From positions 496,001 to 560,000 of the forward strand of contig NZ_CABHMS010000003.1 of the NCBI RefSeq assembly GCF_902167635.1: DNA of 64,000 bases. Direction: 5' to 3'. This stretch comes from Chitinophaga vietnamensis. GTDB lineage: Bacteria; Bacteroidota; Bacteroidia; Chitinophagales; Chitinophagaceae. Numbering within the stretch: the first letter of the stretch is position 1; each line of letters starts with the position of its first letter. The notes below the pieces were generated by a model. That model ran no database searches. It was given only the letters and a program-made list of their open reading frames with translations, and was not told the DNA's origin. A program made the position numbers and the translations under genes. This document shows positions 43,630 through 53,223 of this stretch, piece after piece.

Positions 43630-45828
43630 TTATAATTCAAGATAGTCTTCCCTTACATTGTTCAATACGGCGCCGAGGCATTTATCGCCCAGGCCTTGCA
43701 GGAACTGTATAGATTCTTTGTCTTGCTGATTGATCGTAGTGCGTGAAGAGAAGACGGCGATCACGCCTTCTACCTCATTCACCAACTCTTTACTATCGGT
43801 GTAATCATTGAGGGGCGCGCCTTCCAGCAGAATGAAATCGTAGTGTGCCTTGAGATCCGGCAGGTAATTCAGCAGGTTATCTTTCGGCAGTATCTCCGAC
43901 GGCGTATAGTCGCCACCTTTACATCCAATCACCTCCACGCCGTCGATCGCATAGGTGGTAACGATATCGTGTATCTTATCGAAGGAATATTGTTCCCTTG
44001 GCAGCGAAAAGCCTTCCAGCGTGGGTTTGGCATCCAGCTGCACGGTGAGGTCGTTATTGCAGAAATTGGTATCGATGATCAAAACTTTGCGGTTGCTAAG
44101 ACTGAGGCTATAGGCCAGCGCTTGTGTGAGCGTGGTTTTGCCCTGTTGCGATTCCGTGCTGGTAAAGAGGAATACCTGTTTGCCGCTGTGCTCTACTTCG
44201 TAGCGCAGTTTGCGCAGCAACTCGCGGAAAGTATTTTGCCGCTGTTTCTTTTCTTTCTTCGGTTCATCTTTCTTCTGTAAGATCTCCAGGATGCTGTACC
44301 TGCGAAGATCTGCGTGATTGATGGTGCTGATCAGTTTCAACGGCACCGACCTTTCAAAGATGGAAGGTGATTTTAAAGAAGAGTCGATAAATTCCAGGAA
44401 GAGGATACCCAGGGTAACGAGAAAGAATACGGATATGCCGGAGAGGCCCATTACCATTAATCTTTTGGAGGATTCCGGTTTGATGGCGGGCTGGCCCACC
44501 AGACTCTGTTTAAAGCCATCCTGTGGCGCGGAGCGGTTATCAACGGCAGCGTTGAGCTTTTCTTTCAGCTTGTTGTAGTCTTCCTGCGCCATCGTAGCTT
44601 CTTGCTGCAAAGAGCTGAGGGTGGCTTCTTTGCTGGCATAGGAGCCGAGCGATCCGCGCAGGCTGGAGATGCGTGATTGCAGGTTGGCAATATTCTGTGT
44701 GGTGGCTTTGATCTGTGCTTCCAGGCTGCCTTTCTTCTGCCGCAGTTCGTCGATATTGGTGGTTTCGCGGCCACTGGCCACGGTTACATTGTCGAGTTTA
44801 TTTTGCAGTTGTGCGCGCAAGGACTTTATTCTCGCGGCGAGCGCATCGTCGTTGGAGCCTTTCTTGATATATTCTTCGTTGAGATCGTTGATCTGTTTGC
44901 GCAGGGCGATGATATCGCCATTGCTGCTGGTATTGTATACCGGCTTACCCGCGCCGGCGATGCTGATCTGGTTGTTGATATTTTCCAATGACGCCTGTAA
45001 GGTGTTGAGGTTGGCCTTCTCATCAAAGAGGCTTTTGTCGAAACCCTTGATCAGCTCCATTTCGCTGCCGCTGGCCTGGTCTACGTTGAGGATGCGTTCG
45101 GAGGATTTGTATTCGCGCAGCGCTTCCACTTTCTGGTCCAGTTCTTTTTTCTTTTGCTCTACAAGCGAGGCGAATGTTTCTACGTTCTCCACGGTTTGCT
45201 CGGAGCGTTGCCCGCGATAGTAGCGGGTAAATTCATTGTACAGTTTATTGACCACAAATGCCGAGAGGTCCGGATGTTCGGAGCGGAAAGTGAAGTCGAT
45301 ATAATCAGTCCGGTTCAAACGGGCCACTGTCAACTGTTTGCGGATAGACTCATAATCGTAGCCATAGAGTTTGAGTATCTCTAAAATATTTTTTTCGTCT
45401 GTTCTGTAAGAACTGAGCATCTGGAGCGAATCATATTTCTGGCGGCATATCCTGATCACGGATTGTTTATCCATGCTGCGGTATGCCGGGTCTCTGAGCT
45501 GCGTTTCCTTGAGAGTGCGGAAGGGCGTGGCTTTGCCATCCATGTCATGCAGCAGCAGATCATAGGAGAGGAGGGAGATGACGATGGGAGAAGTGATGGT
45601 GGAGGTGAGCCCTTCAAATTTCTGATCTACCGCAAACATATCGATATGATCATCGCGTAGTTTGATCTGATCGGTGAGGGTAAGACCGGTTGACATCTGG
45701 GCAGTGGAAACAAACAACCTTGGTTTGTGCATGGTAAAGAAGAAAGCCGCCACCACAGCCATTGCAGAGCTGATGATGATCAGCCATTTCTTTTTCAGTA
45801 GTGCCTTTAGAAAATAGATTACATCCAT
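43630..45828 (-). CDS. Wzc/GumC-like polysaccharide co-polymerase with altered kinase motifs
   Basis: 732 residues. A Wzz domain: helix at about 15-33, periplasmic coiled-coil part (about 200-430), second helix at about 457-480. The cytoplasmic part is a BY-kinase-like P-loop domain. Walker A is TSTESQQGKTTL (556-567); the A' motif reads LIIDTNFC, with Asn588 and Cys590 in place of the usual Asp and Arg; Walker B reads FILLEGAP with Glu669 instead of Asp. The C-terminal tyrosine cluster is missing: only Tyr729 is near the end. It likely sets chain length, with tyrosine-kinase activity doubtful. Confidence 0.88.
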   Translation of the reverse strand: MDVIYFLKALLKKKWLIIISSAMAVVAAFFFTMHKPRLFVSTAQMSTGLTLTDQIKLRDDHIDMFAVDQKFEGLTSTITSPIVISLLSYDLLLHDMDGKATPFRTLKETQLRDPAYRSMDKQSVIRICRQKYDSLQMLSSYRTDEKNILEILKLYGYDYESIRKQLTVARLNRTDYIDFTFRSEHPDLSAFVVNKLYNEFTRYYRGQRSEQTVENVETFASLVEQKKKELDQKVEALREYKSSERILNVDQASGSEMELIKGFDKSLFDEKANLNTLQASLENINNQISIAGAGKPVYNTSSNGDIIALRKQINDLNEEYIKKGSNDDALAARIKSLRAQLQNKLDNVTVASGRETTNIDELRQKKGSLEAQIKATTQNIANLQSRISSLRGSLGSYASKEATLSSLQQEATMAQEDYNKLKEKLNAAVDNRSAPQDGFKQSLVGQPAIKPESSKRLMVMGLSGISVFFLVTLGILFLEFIDSSLKSPSIFERSVPLKLISTINHADLRRYSILEILQKKDEPKKEKKQRQNTFRELLRKLRYEVEHSGKQVFLFTSTESQQGKTTLTQALAYSLSLSNRKVLIIDTNFCNNDLTVQLDAKPTLEGFSLPREQYSFDKIHDIVTTYAIDGVEVIGCKGGDYTPSEILPKDNLLNYLPDLKAHYDFILLEGAPLNDYTDSKELVNEVEGVIAVFSSRTTINQQDKESIQFLQGLGDKCLGAVLNNVREDYLEL

Positions 45829-45840
45829 ATCGGTTAAATT

Positions 45841-46224
45841 TAGGAATGTGAGGATTTATGGATTTCTTGATTGGTGGCGGGCTTCGACCCTTCACAATCA
45901 AGAAATCCGTAAATCAAAAAATTCTCACATATTCATTTAGGAATGTGAGGATTTACGGATTTCCTGATTGGTAGTGGGCTTCAGTCCCTCGCAATCAAGA
46001 AATCCGTAAATCAAAAAATTCTCACATATTCATTTAGGAATGTGAGGATTTACGGATTTCCTGATTGGTAGTGGGCTTCAGTCCCTCGCAATCAAGAAAT
46101 CCGTAAATCAAAAAATTCTCACATATTCATTTAGGAATGTGAGGATTTACGGATTTCCTGATTGGTAGTGGGCTTCAGTCCCTCGCAATCAAGAAATCCG
46201 TAAATCAAAAAATTCTCACATATT
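45841..46224. repeat. Tandem array J: four 97-bp units, each an inverted repeat
   Basis: Units start at 45841, 45938, 46035 and 46132, an exact 97-bp period. Units 2-4 are the same by eye; unit 1 differs at about ten positions, mostly in the loop. Each unit folds: GATTTACGGATTTCCTGATTG pairs with CAATCAAGAAATCCGTAAATC (one mismatch) around a loop with TGGGCTTCAGTCCC, and ATGTGAG pairs with CTCACAT outside. The array fills the gap between the giant esterase stop (46216-46218, inside unit 4) and the Wzc start. There are no variable spacers, so it is not CRISPR. Confidence 0.96.
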
Positions 46225-49200
46225 TTTAATGACCTTAAACACTTTCTGTTTACGCTGGTCGTCTGTTATTCTTAGCAGGTAATATCCTGCTACGGTTATT
46301 TTGTTGCCGGTATTGATCCTCAATGTAGACCTGCCTTGCGGCACGTGGGTGATGAGTTCGCGGTACAGCGCTCTGCCGTTGAGATCGAAGATTTCGAGGA
46401 ACAGGCTGGACGAACGTTTCATCTCTATATCGAGGTTGAGTTGATTGACAAAGGGGTTCGGATACACGCTGGTTTCGCCAAAGGTTTCGCTGGCGGATTC
46501 CACAGGCGCTGCGTGCACGGGCGTGTTGCCGCCTGCTACCTTGGTTTGTTTGAGCGGCTGCAGGGTGCTGCCGGTGGTAGTGCCCACCGGTGGCGTATAG
46601 CCTTGTATCACGAGCGCGCCGAGCAGGCCGTAACTGGCGGTGGGGCCGGGGTTGACGGCGAGCGCGATTTCGCCGTTCTGGTCAGGCGTCACGTTGTAGA
46701 TGGTAGCGGCGCCAGTGGTGTCCATAGAGGCGTTGAGCCAGGTTACGCGGTTGCCGTTGGCCGTGTATTGTGTGTTGAGATCGAGCCAGTCGATGGCGCT
46801 CGCGAAGAACGTGAGGTTGTAACTCATCGACTGATTCAGCCCGGTGATCTTCATGGTAGCCTGCTGGCCGGGGAAGAGCACGAGGTTTTCCTTCATCACT
46901 ACATCCGGGTATATGCCTGCATTGCGGCCGCCGGTGGTCATGCCGGGGTTGCCATACATGCCTGCGAAATTGTTGATGATAGTGATGCCCACATTGGTGC
47001 GGTTACCGTTATCATCTGCGAGGTTGCTGATGTAAGCGCCTGTTGCCGGGCGTTTGCTGGTATTGTTCCAGGGCGCGGGAGCATAGGTGGTATCGCTGAA
47101 CTTCACGTACAGGTTCAGGGCGAAGGTAGTGGTAGACGCCATGTTGCTGTAGTCAGACAAGGTGCTGCCTTTCACAGCTCTCACCCGGTAGAAATATTGC
47201 TGGTTGGGCGTGAGCAGGGAATCGATGTAGCTGGTGCTACCAGCGGGCAGGCTGGCGATCTGTGTTTCCGTGCCGGTAGCAGATGTCTTGCGGAACACCT
47301 GGAAGCCGGTTTCGCCGGTGGAGCGGTCGGCCCACATCAGCGCCACTTTGGTGCCGTTGATGGCGTCGGCTCTCAATCCGGCCGGACTTACCAAAGGCAC
47401 GGTAGGCAGATAGGCTTCTACTACCATCGCATTGAGGTAGGCATTGGAATTGGCCAGCGCGTTGAGCGGTTTCTGCATCACGATGGACACTTGTCCGTTC
47501 GAAGGCGTGATACCATTGATCTGTACCGTTTTGCGGGTATTGTACATACCGTTGAGCGAAACGGTAGTGCCGTTGATGGTAAAGAGCGTGGTGGCATCGG
47601 AGCCATAGGCCAGGCTATTGAAGAATACGAAGTTGTAGCGTTTGTTGTTATCGAGGCCGCCGATCACGATGGTTCTGCCATTGGTACTGTTTTCATACCA
47701 GGATGTTTTGAGCACGAGATCGCTATAGATACCAGTGCTTTCGCCGGTGTTTACGCCGGTGCGTGCGGCCCAGGTCCAGTTTTCGTTGATGCTCCAGGTC
47801 ATGCCGTTGGGCGTGCCGGTTTCATCGAGCGCATTGCTCACATAGGTGCCTGCATACGGATAGTTGTTGATATTGTTCCAGGGTGCAGGCGCCGGGTAAA
47901 TTTCTGCAATGTTGAAATAAGTGAGCGTGGTATTGCGGTCGTTTACGAACAGGCGGAAAGTACGGCTGCTGCTGCCTCCGTGGTTATCGCTTACCCTCAC
48001 GGTGATCACATACGAACCAAGATTATCATTAGTAGGACTGAAAGTGATGGTACCGGTGCCGTTACCATTATCGCCGAAGGCGGCGAAAGGAGGCAGGCCG
48101 GTAGCGGTGAAGTGCAGGGTATCTGTTGAATCGTCCACGGCGTGGAGGCTCACAGTAAATACATCCTGCGCTTTCATCTTCACATCCGCAATCGAATCGA
48201 GCACCGGTATCTTGTTGGGCACCGTGATCGCTGCGATGTTGCTGTAAGCAGAAGCGCCTGCATTGTTAACAGCTCTCACTTTATAGTAATAGCTGTTGTT
48301 GCCGCTGGCAGATGAATCTATGATGCTGGCCGTGTTAGGTACTGCCGTTTTCACGAGCGTGTATGCGCCGGCGCTGTCGGTGCTGCGATATACCTCATAA
48401 CCGGTTTCATTGTAAGCTACATCGGTCCAGTTCAATTGTACGATGCCATTGGCCAGTGTAGCTGCCAGATTGCGCGGAGCGGCTGGCGGATTGCCATCGT
48501 CATAGTTAACGTCTATCTCCACACTGTTGAGATAACCCACAGCAGTACCTGGCGCGCGGTTGGCCACAAACGTGATATTGCCGCCGGCATCAGGTTTTAC
48601 GTTATAGATGTTGGCAGTATTGGTCGTATTGTTCTGTACAGCCAGCGGTACAGTAGTATTGCCGATGCGGAACGTGGTAGTACCGTTATCTGCCTGCTGG
48701 TTCCAGATGCTGCTGGCGAAGAATTTAAATGTGTATGTTTTGGAAGTGTCGAGGCCGGTGACATTGCCGATAATAGAGTCAGGACCGCTGAAGTAGCCAG
48801 GCTTGTTACCGAAGAACAGGTATTCCTGCATCACGGCATCCGGTACTACGCCGCTGTTATTGCCGGTGGTTGGGCCTCCTGCATACATGGCATACCAGCT
48901 GCCTGGTATGTTCACGTTGATAGATGTGAGCGCACCTTTGTCGTTCTTCAGGTTGCTCCAGGTGGAAGACGTAACGTTGTTCCATGGAGAAGGCGCGTCT
49001 GTCCACAGTTTGAGGTTCACGAACACTTTACTGTTGGGGTCTACTTTATTCACCACCAGCGTAAATGTTTTGGTATCGAATCCGCCTTTGTTGTCGCTAA
49101 CCTGCACTTTCACGTTGTAAGTGCCGGCATCGATATAGCCTGGTTTCAGGTTGAGGATGCAGGTGTCGTTATTGCTGTTGACGGTGATGAAAGCAGGGAG

Positions 49201-52200
49201 GTTCACGCCGGTCCAGGTGAGTGAATCGCCTGGATTGCGATCGGTAGCCGTAAGTGTGACTTGTTGTTTGTCGCCTTCATTCATGGTCACATTGCTGGCA
49301 CTATCGATCACCGGGCTGTAGTTATCGTTGATGATGAGATTGAACACTGCCTGTGCGGAGCCACCATGGCCGTCTGTCACGATCACCTTGATATTGTAGT
49401 AAGTGCCTTGTTGTGAGAGCGCTGGCGCTACATTCAGGAAATAACCATTCGCATTTTGTACGAGCGTGATGAAAGGCGGCATGTTCACCAATGTATAGGT
49501 GAGAGAGTCGCCATCGGGATCACTGGCGATGACCGGTATCATCGAGCTTACATCGTAGCGGGAAGTCTGGTCGGGGATGGCTTGTATCACCGGCGGATTA
49601 TTGAGCGCGGTGGCGCTGGCGATATTAGACCATGCAGAGTTGCCGCCTGCATTCAGGGCTCTTACCTGGTAAGAATATTGTTGATTGGCGAAGATGCTGG
49701 TATCGCTGAAAGTACCGCTGCTATTGCCTCTTGCAAGGGCGTTGGTATTGGCGAGGAAGCGGAAGCTCGTGTTGTTGCCTACAGAGCGCCATATCTCGAA
49801 GCCCGTTACGTTGGTGGCGGTATCTGTCCAGCTGAGGTTGATGCGCTGCGCTGCTGCGGTGGCTGTGGCTGCCGTCGGTGCTGCCGGTGGCGCCGGCAGC
49901 GTATCCGTGACGGCAGTGGGTACAGGATAAATATTGTCCCGCAGTTTAACGATATCGCTATCGCTCAGAACAGCGTTGATGATAGTGGTATAGTCAATGT
50001 TACCGGAGAAGCTCAATACGTTGGTATTGTCTGCAAAGGCATTCTGACTGATATATTTGCCGATGGCGGCAGCGTCGCTGCTGGCGCCGATGCTGGACGA
50101 GAAGGTAGTGGAGCCTGCAGGCAAGCCATTTACATACAGTTTCAATGAGCTGCCATTATATACGGCGGCTATATGTGTCCATACGTTATTGCTGATGGTG
50201 GCGCTGGCGGCAATTGTTTTTCTGGTGCTGCTGGAACTGCCTACCACTGCGCCTTCCAGCACATTGCCATTGAGGCGGAGGGCGATGCCGTTGGTACTGC
50301 CACCCATATCGATCAGGATGCGCTTGCCGGAAACACTGTTCGGTTTGATCCACATGGCCACTGTTCTTGCACTGAAGGCATCGTGGAGGAAGCCGGTAGT
50401 GCCGGCTGCGCCGATGCCTACATAACCGTTGGCAGTGCCATCGAGGGAGAGGCATTTGGCGCCTTCTTTACCCGGACTGCTAAAAGTAAGGCTGCTGCCA
50501 GCCGTACCATTGTTGCCATTGTAACTGATATCATTCACATCTCCATTGAAAGGCCAGATCGCGCCGTAAGGTGCGCCGGTGTTCAGGGTAGAGGTACCGT
50601 ATTGATTGATAGATGCTACTTTATAGTAATAACGTGTATTGGCGTTGAGCAGGCTATCAGTAAAGGCAGCAGCGCCGGCAGCGGCCTGACCTACTTTGGT
50701 GAAGGCGCCGGTGGCGGTGTTGCCGCGATAAATTTCAAACCCGCTTTCATTGGTGCTGTTATCGGTCCAGTTCAGGTTGATACGGTTGTAACCGCCGGAA
50801 ACTGCTCCCAGCAAGGATGGCGCGGCAGCAGTGCTGCCTGCGGGCGTGAAGGTATCAGCAAATGCAGATGCAGGAACGTTAACGTAAGTGCCACTGCTGC
50901 CTGTTTTCCATTGCAGGCTCAGGGCAGAACCGCCTCCTTTCTGGAAGTAAGCGATCGCGATGGGGTAGATGCCTGCATTGAGGTAGATGCTGCCGCTTTG
51001 CGCTACGGTGCCGTGCAGGCCGTCGTTGTTAACCAGCGGCGTGGCGCCATAGTTATAAGGCGTGTTGATATACAGCTTGCTGCCATCGTCGGAGCTGAGC
51101 TGGAAATAATAGGTACCTGCGGTAGTGATGTTGATATATCCTTCAAAGAGGAGACCGAAATTATTAGCGGCCCTGGCTACGCTCAGTGTAGGCGTTGGTG
51201 TTACTCCTACGTAAACAGGCGTCAGTGCGTTGAAGTCGGGCAGCATGTCCCAGGAGCTTTCGTAATATTTGTAGTTGAGACCATTGTTCACGCTGTTGGC
51301 AGATACCTGGTTGCTCGGCACGGATACGTTGCCGGAAGCATCGCGGGCTACTACGTAGAAGGTGTAGGTCTGGCGCGGTGTGAGGCCATAGGCAATGATG
51401 CTGCGGGTGGAAGAATCTACGCTGTAGCTTTTCACTCCGTTTACATATACATCATATCCGGCTACGCCTACATCGTCGGTGGAGGCCGTCCATGCCAGCG
51501 GTACGCTGGTGCGGGTGGTAGCGCCATTTACCACGAGGTTGCCGGGAGCGGTAGGCGGTGTGTTATCAGGGATGGTCACGCCTTTCACTTCTGCCGACAA
51601 GGGGCCGGCGGCGTTGTTGTTCACCGGACGGATGCGGTAATAGTAATTGGTGTTGGGTTGAAGATTGCTGTCGATATAATAAACAGTATCTGCGGGCGAT
51701 TTGCCTACCAGCTTGTAAGGGCCGCCAGGCTGGGCGCCGCGGTATACTTCAAAAAATGTTTCGTTGTATTGGGGGTTGGCCTTGTCGGTCCAGTCGAGGC
51801 GCAACTGTGTTTTTGATATAGCCGTTGCCGTTAGTGCGCGGATGCCGTCAGGGCCATTGGGGCCATTGGCATTCACCACAAGGAAAGGTGCGGTGGGATT
51901 GCTGGAGCAGCCATATAGTTCTGTTACTTTGGCGGTATAGGCGCCGGCGGTGCTGGTGGTGAATACGGCGTCGGTATCTACTACGGTATTGGCTGCATTG
52001 CGCCATTCATAGTGCACGTAGCCTTTGGGCAGCTGCAAGCTGACGTTGGTATTGCCATCGGGGGCGGGTATCACATTGCTCATGAGGCCTGCGGTGGTGA
52101 TGGGCGGCGTAACGGTAGGCGGCTTGAGGCCTACTACCAGCGGGGTGGGCGACCAATCGCTCCAAACGCCGTTCCGTAGCGCTTTTACGGCATAGGCGCC

Positions 52201-53223
52201 ATATGAAGTAACGTTGATCGAATTACCGGTAGCGCCGTTGATGATGGTATCATTCCGTTTCCATTGATAGCTGTCGAACCCGGGCGTGATACCTACGGTG
52301 ATGTTGATGGTATCTTCCGCGCAGAACTGCGAGCGGCCATACAGGGGATATGGATTGAGGATATTAGCGCGGTTCATGAACGGGAAGAAATCCGGTTCGG
52401 CCCAGGCGAGGTACCAGGTGCCGTGGCCTACGCCGGGATAAACGGTGTAGGTGATGTTCGCGCCTGCGGCTCTTGCATTGGCCACTACCTGGTCGGCGGT
52501 ATACTGTGTGGGAGCCGCATCTACAGCGCCCTGGAACAACCATACCGGCGTGAATTTATAAGAATTTACCTGGCTGAGTTGGGCAGTGGCGGCTGCGCTC
52601 ATCGGTAATGCGGCCGCAGTGAGCTGCGGGTAACGGTTGAGGAAATCCCAGGTGGCAGCGCCGCCGCTGGAAAGTCCGTTCACTATCACACGGGTAAGAT
52701 CGGCCTTGTTATTGGCCGCCATGTAATTGAGGATATCGGCTACTTTGTCGTAGTCGAGCGTACCAAAAAAACCGCCCTGGTTCTGCGGATAGAGCAGGAA
52801 GCCATCGAAAGTGCCGTTCACAACGGCGCCACTGAAGATGTAGCCGCCATGATAAAGTTGTAGTTCATTGTCGGTGATAGGTCCGGCTTCACCGCGTCCG
52901 TGGAAGAATACAAAAACGGGATACTTTTTTCCGTCGTTGGCAGCGGGATTATACGATTTCGGAAATTGCAGGCGAAAGGCCATACCCTTGTAGATGTAGG
53001 CTTTCAGTGAATCGGTGTGCCAGTTGTAGGGCATGTTTTTGCTGAGGTCTGTACAGATCCATTTGCCGATCTGTCCATCCGGAGGCTGCTGTGGCAGCGT
53101 CATACCGGTGTAGTACCTCACGATGGGGTCGTAGGGGTTCAGTACACTCTGCGCCAGCGCCACACGGGCGGAGAGCAGCATAATACCGAGCATGATGTGT
53201 AAAAATCTTTGCATAAAATTCAT
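46216..53223 (-). CDS. Giant T9SS-secreted multidomain esterase/adhesin
   Basis: 2335 residues. Signal peptide to about 24. Residues 35-290 are an alpha/beta-hydrolase (PHB-depolymerase/esterase type) with Ser185 (GLSSG), Asp235 (QGAVD) and His267 (GVGHGTW). Then Ig-like segments (300-450), fibronectin III (460-550, 555-645), PA14 (650-790), fibronectin III (800-885), LamG-like (888-1100), fibronectin III (1110-1210) and Ig/cadherin-like repeats (1220-1400). Next come three copies of a module with the motif APxPWNN (about 1400-1577, 1766-1939, 2036-2208), separated by fibronectin III or Ig domains. The end (2250-2335; VYPNPF, then KVFKVIKNM) is a T9SS type A sorting domain. The last codon and stop fall in repeat J. 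Probably surface-exposed and acting on polymer esters. Confidence 0.9.
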   Translation of the reverse strand: MNFMQRFLHIMLGIMLLSARVALAQSVLNPYDPIVRYYTGMTLPQQPPDGQIGKWICTDLSKNMPYNWHTDSLKAYIYKGMAFRLQFPKSYNPAANDGKKYPVFVFFHGRGEAGPITDNELQLYHGGYIFSGAVVNGTFDGFLLYPQNQGGFFGTLDYDKVADILNYMAANNKADLTRVIVNGLSSGGAATWDFLNRYPQLTAAALPMSAAATAQLSQVNSYKFTPVWLFQGAVDAAPTQYTADQVVANARAAGANITYTVYPGVGHGTWYLAWAEPDFFPFMNRANILNPYPLYGRSQFCAEDTINITVGITPGFDSYQWKRNDTIINGATGNSINVTSYGAYAVKALRNGVWSDWSPTPLVVGLKPPTVTPPITTAGLMSNVIPAPDGNTNVSLQLPKGYVHYEWRNAANTVVDTDAVFTTSTAGAYTAKVTELYGCSSNPTAPFLVVNANGPNGPDGIRALTATAISKTQLRLDWTDKANPQYNETFFEVYRGAQPGGPYKLVGKSPADTVYYIDSNLQPNTNYYYRIRPVNNNAAGPLSAEVKGVTIPDNTPPTAPGNLVVNGATTRTSVPLAWTASTDDVGVAGYDVYVNGVKSYSVDSSTRSIIAYGLTPRQTYTFYVVARDASGNVSVPSNQVSANSVNNGLNYKYYESSWDMLPDFNALTPVYVGVTPTPTLSVARAANNFGLLFEGYINITTAGTYYFQLSSDDGSKLYINTPYNYGATPLVNNDGLHGTVAQSGSIYLNAGIYPIAIAYFQKGGGSALSLQWKTGSSGTYVNVPASAFADTFTPAGSTAAAPSLLGAVSGGYNRINLNWTDNSTNESGFEIYRGNTATGAFTKVGQAAAGAAAFTDSLLNANTRYYYKVASINQYGTSTLNTGAPYGAIWPFNGDVNDISYNGNNGTAGSSLTFSSPGKEGAKCLSLDGTANGYVGIGAAGTTGFLHDAFSARTVAMWIKPNSVSGKRILIDMGGSTNGIALRLNGNVLEGAVVGSSSSTRKTIAASATISNNVWTHIAAVYNGSSLKLYVNGLPAGSTTFSSSIGASSDAAAIGKYISQNAFADNTNVLSFSGNIDYTTIINAVLSDSDIVKLRDNIYPVPTAVTDTLPAPPAAPTAATATAAAQRINLSWTDTATNVTGFEIWRSVGNNTSFRFLANTNALARGNSSGTFSDTSIFANQQYSYQVRALNAGGNSAWSNIASATALNNPPVIQAIPDQTSRYDVSSMIPVIASDPDGDSLTYTLVNMPPFITLVQNANGYFLNVAPALSQQGTYYNIKVIVTDGHGGSAQAVFNLIINDNYSPVIDSASNVTMNEGDKQQVTLTATDRNPGDSLTWTGVNLPAFITVNSNNDTCILNLKPGYIDAGTYNVKVQVSDNKGGFDTKTFTLVVNKVDPNSKVFVNLKLWTDAPSPWNNVTSSTWSNLKNDKGALTSINVNIPGSWYAMYAGGPTTGNNSGVVPDAVMQEYLFFGNKPGYFSGPDSIIGNVTGLDTSKTYTFKFFASSIWNQQADNGTTTFRIGNTTVPLAVQNNTTNTANIYNVKPDAGGNITFVANRAPGTAVGYLNSVEIDVNYDDGNPPAAPRNLAATLANGIVQLNWTDVAYNETGYEVYRSTDSAGAYTLVKTAVPNTASIIDSSASGNNSYYYKVRAVNNAGASAYSNIAAITVPNKIPVLDSIADVKMKAQDVFTVSLHAVDDSTDTLHFTATGLPPFAAFGDNGNGTGTITFSPTNDNLGSYVITVRVSDNHGGSSSRTFRLFVNDRNTTLTYFNIAEIYPAPAPWNNINNYPYAGTYVSNALDETGTPNGMTWSINENWTWAARTGVNTGESTGIYSDLVLKTSWYENSTNGRTIVIGGLDNNKRYNFVFFNSLAYGSDATTLFTINGTTVSLNGMYNTRKTVQINGITPSNGQVSIVMQKPLNALANSNAYLNAMVVEAYLPTVPLVSPAGLRADAINGTKVALMWADRSTGETGFQVFRKTSATGTETQIASLPAGSTSYIDSLLTPNQQYFYRVRAVKGSTLSDYSNMASTTTFALNLYVKFSDTTYAPAPWNNTSKRPATGAYISNLADDNGNRTNVGITIINNFAGMYGNPGMTTGGRNAGIYPDVVMKENLVLFPGQQATMKITGLNQSMSYNLTFFASAIDWLDLNTQYTANGNRVTWLNASMDTTGAATIYNVTPDQNGEIALAVNPGPTASYGLLGALVIQGYTPPVGTTTGSTLQPLKQTKVAGGNTPVHAAPVESASETFGETSVYPNPFVNQLNLDIEMKRSSSLFLEIFDLNGRALYRELITHVPQGRSTLRINTGNKITVAGYYLLRITDDQRKQKVFKVIKNM

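Noticed and set aside
45841-46224. Regular repeats suggestive of a CRISPR array
   Set aside because: Direct 97-bp tandem units with no variable spacers and no cas genes; each unit is an inverted repeat of the intergenic family.
46336-51816. Long plus-strand frames (597 and 547 codons) opposite the giant esterase
   Set aside because: Shadows from codon bias of the secreted protein; low-complexity Gly/Ala/Val translations without domains.
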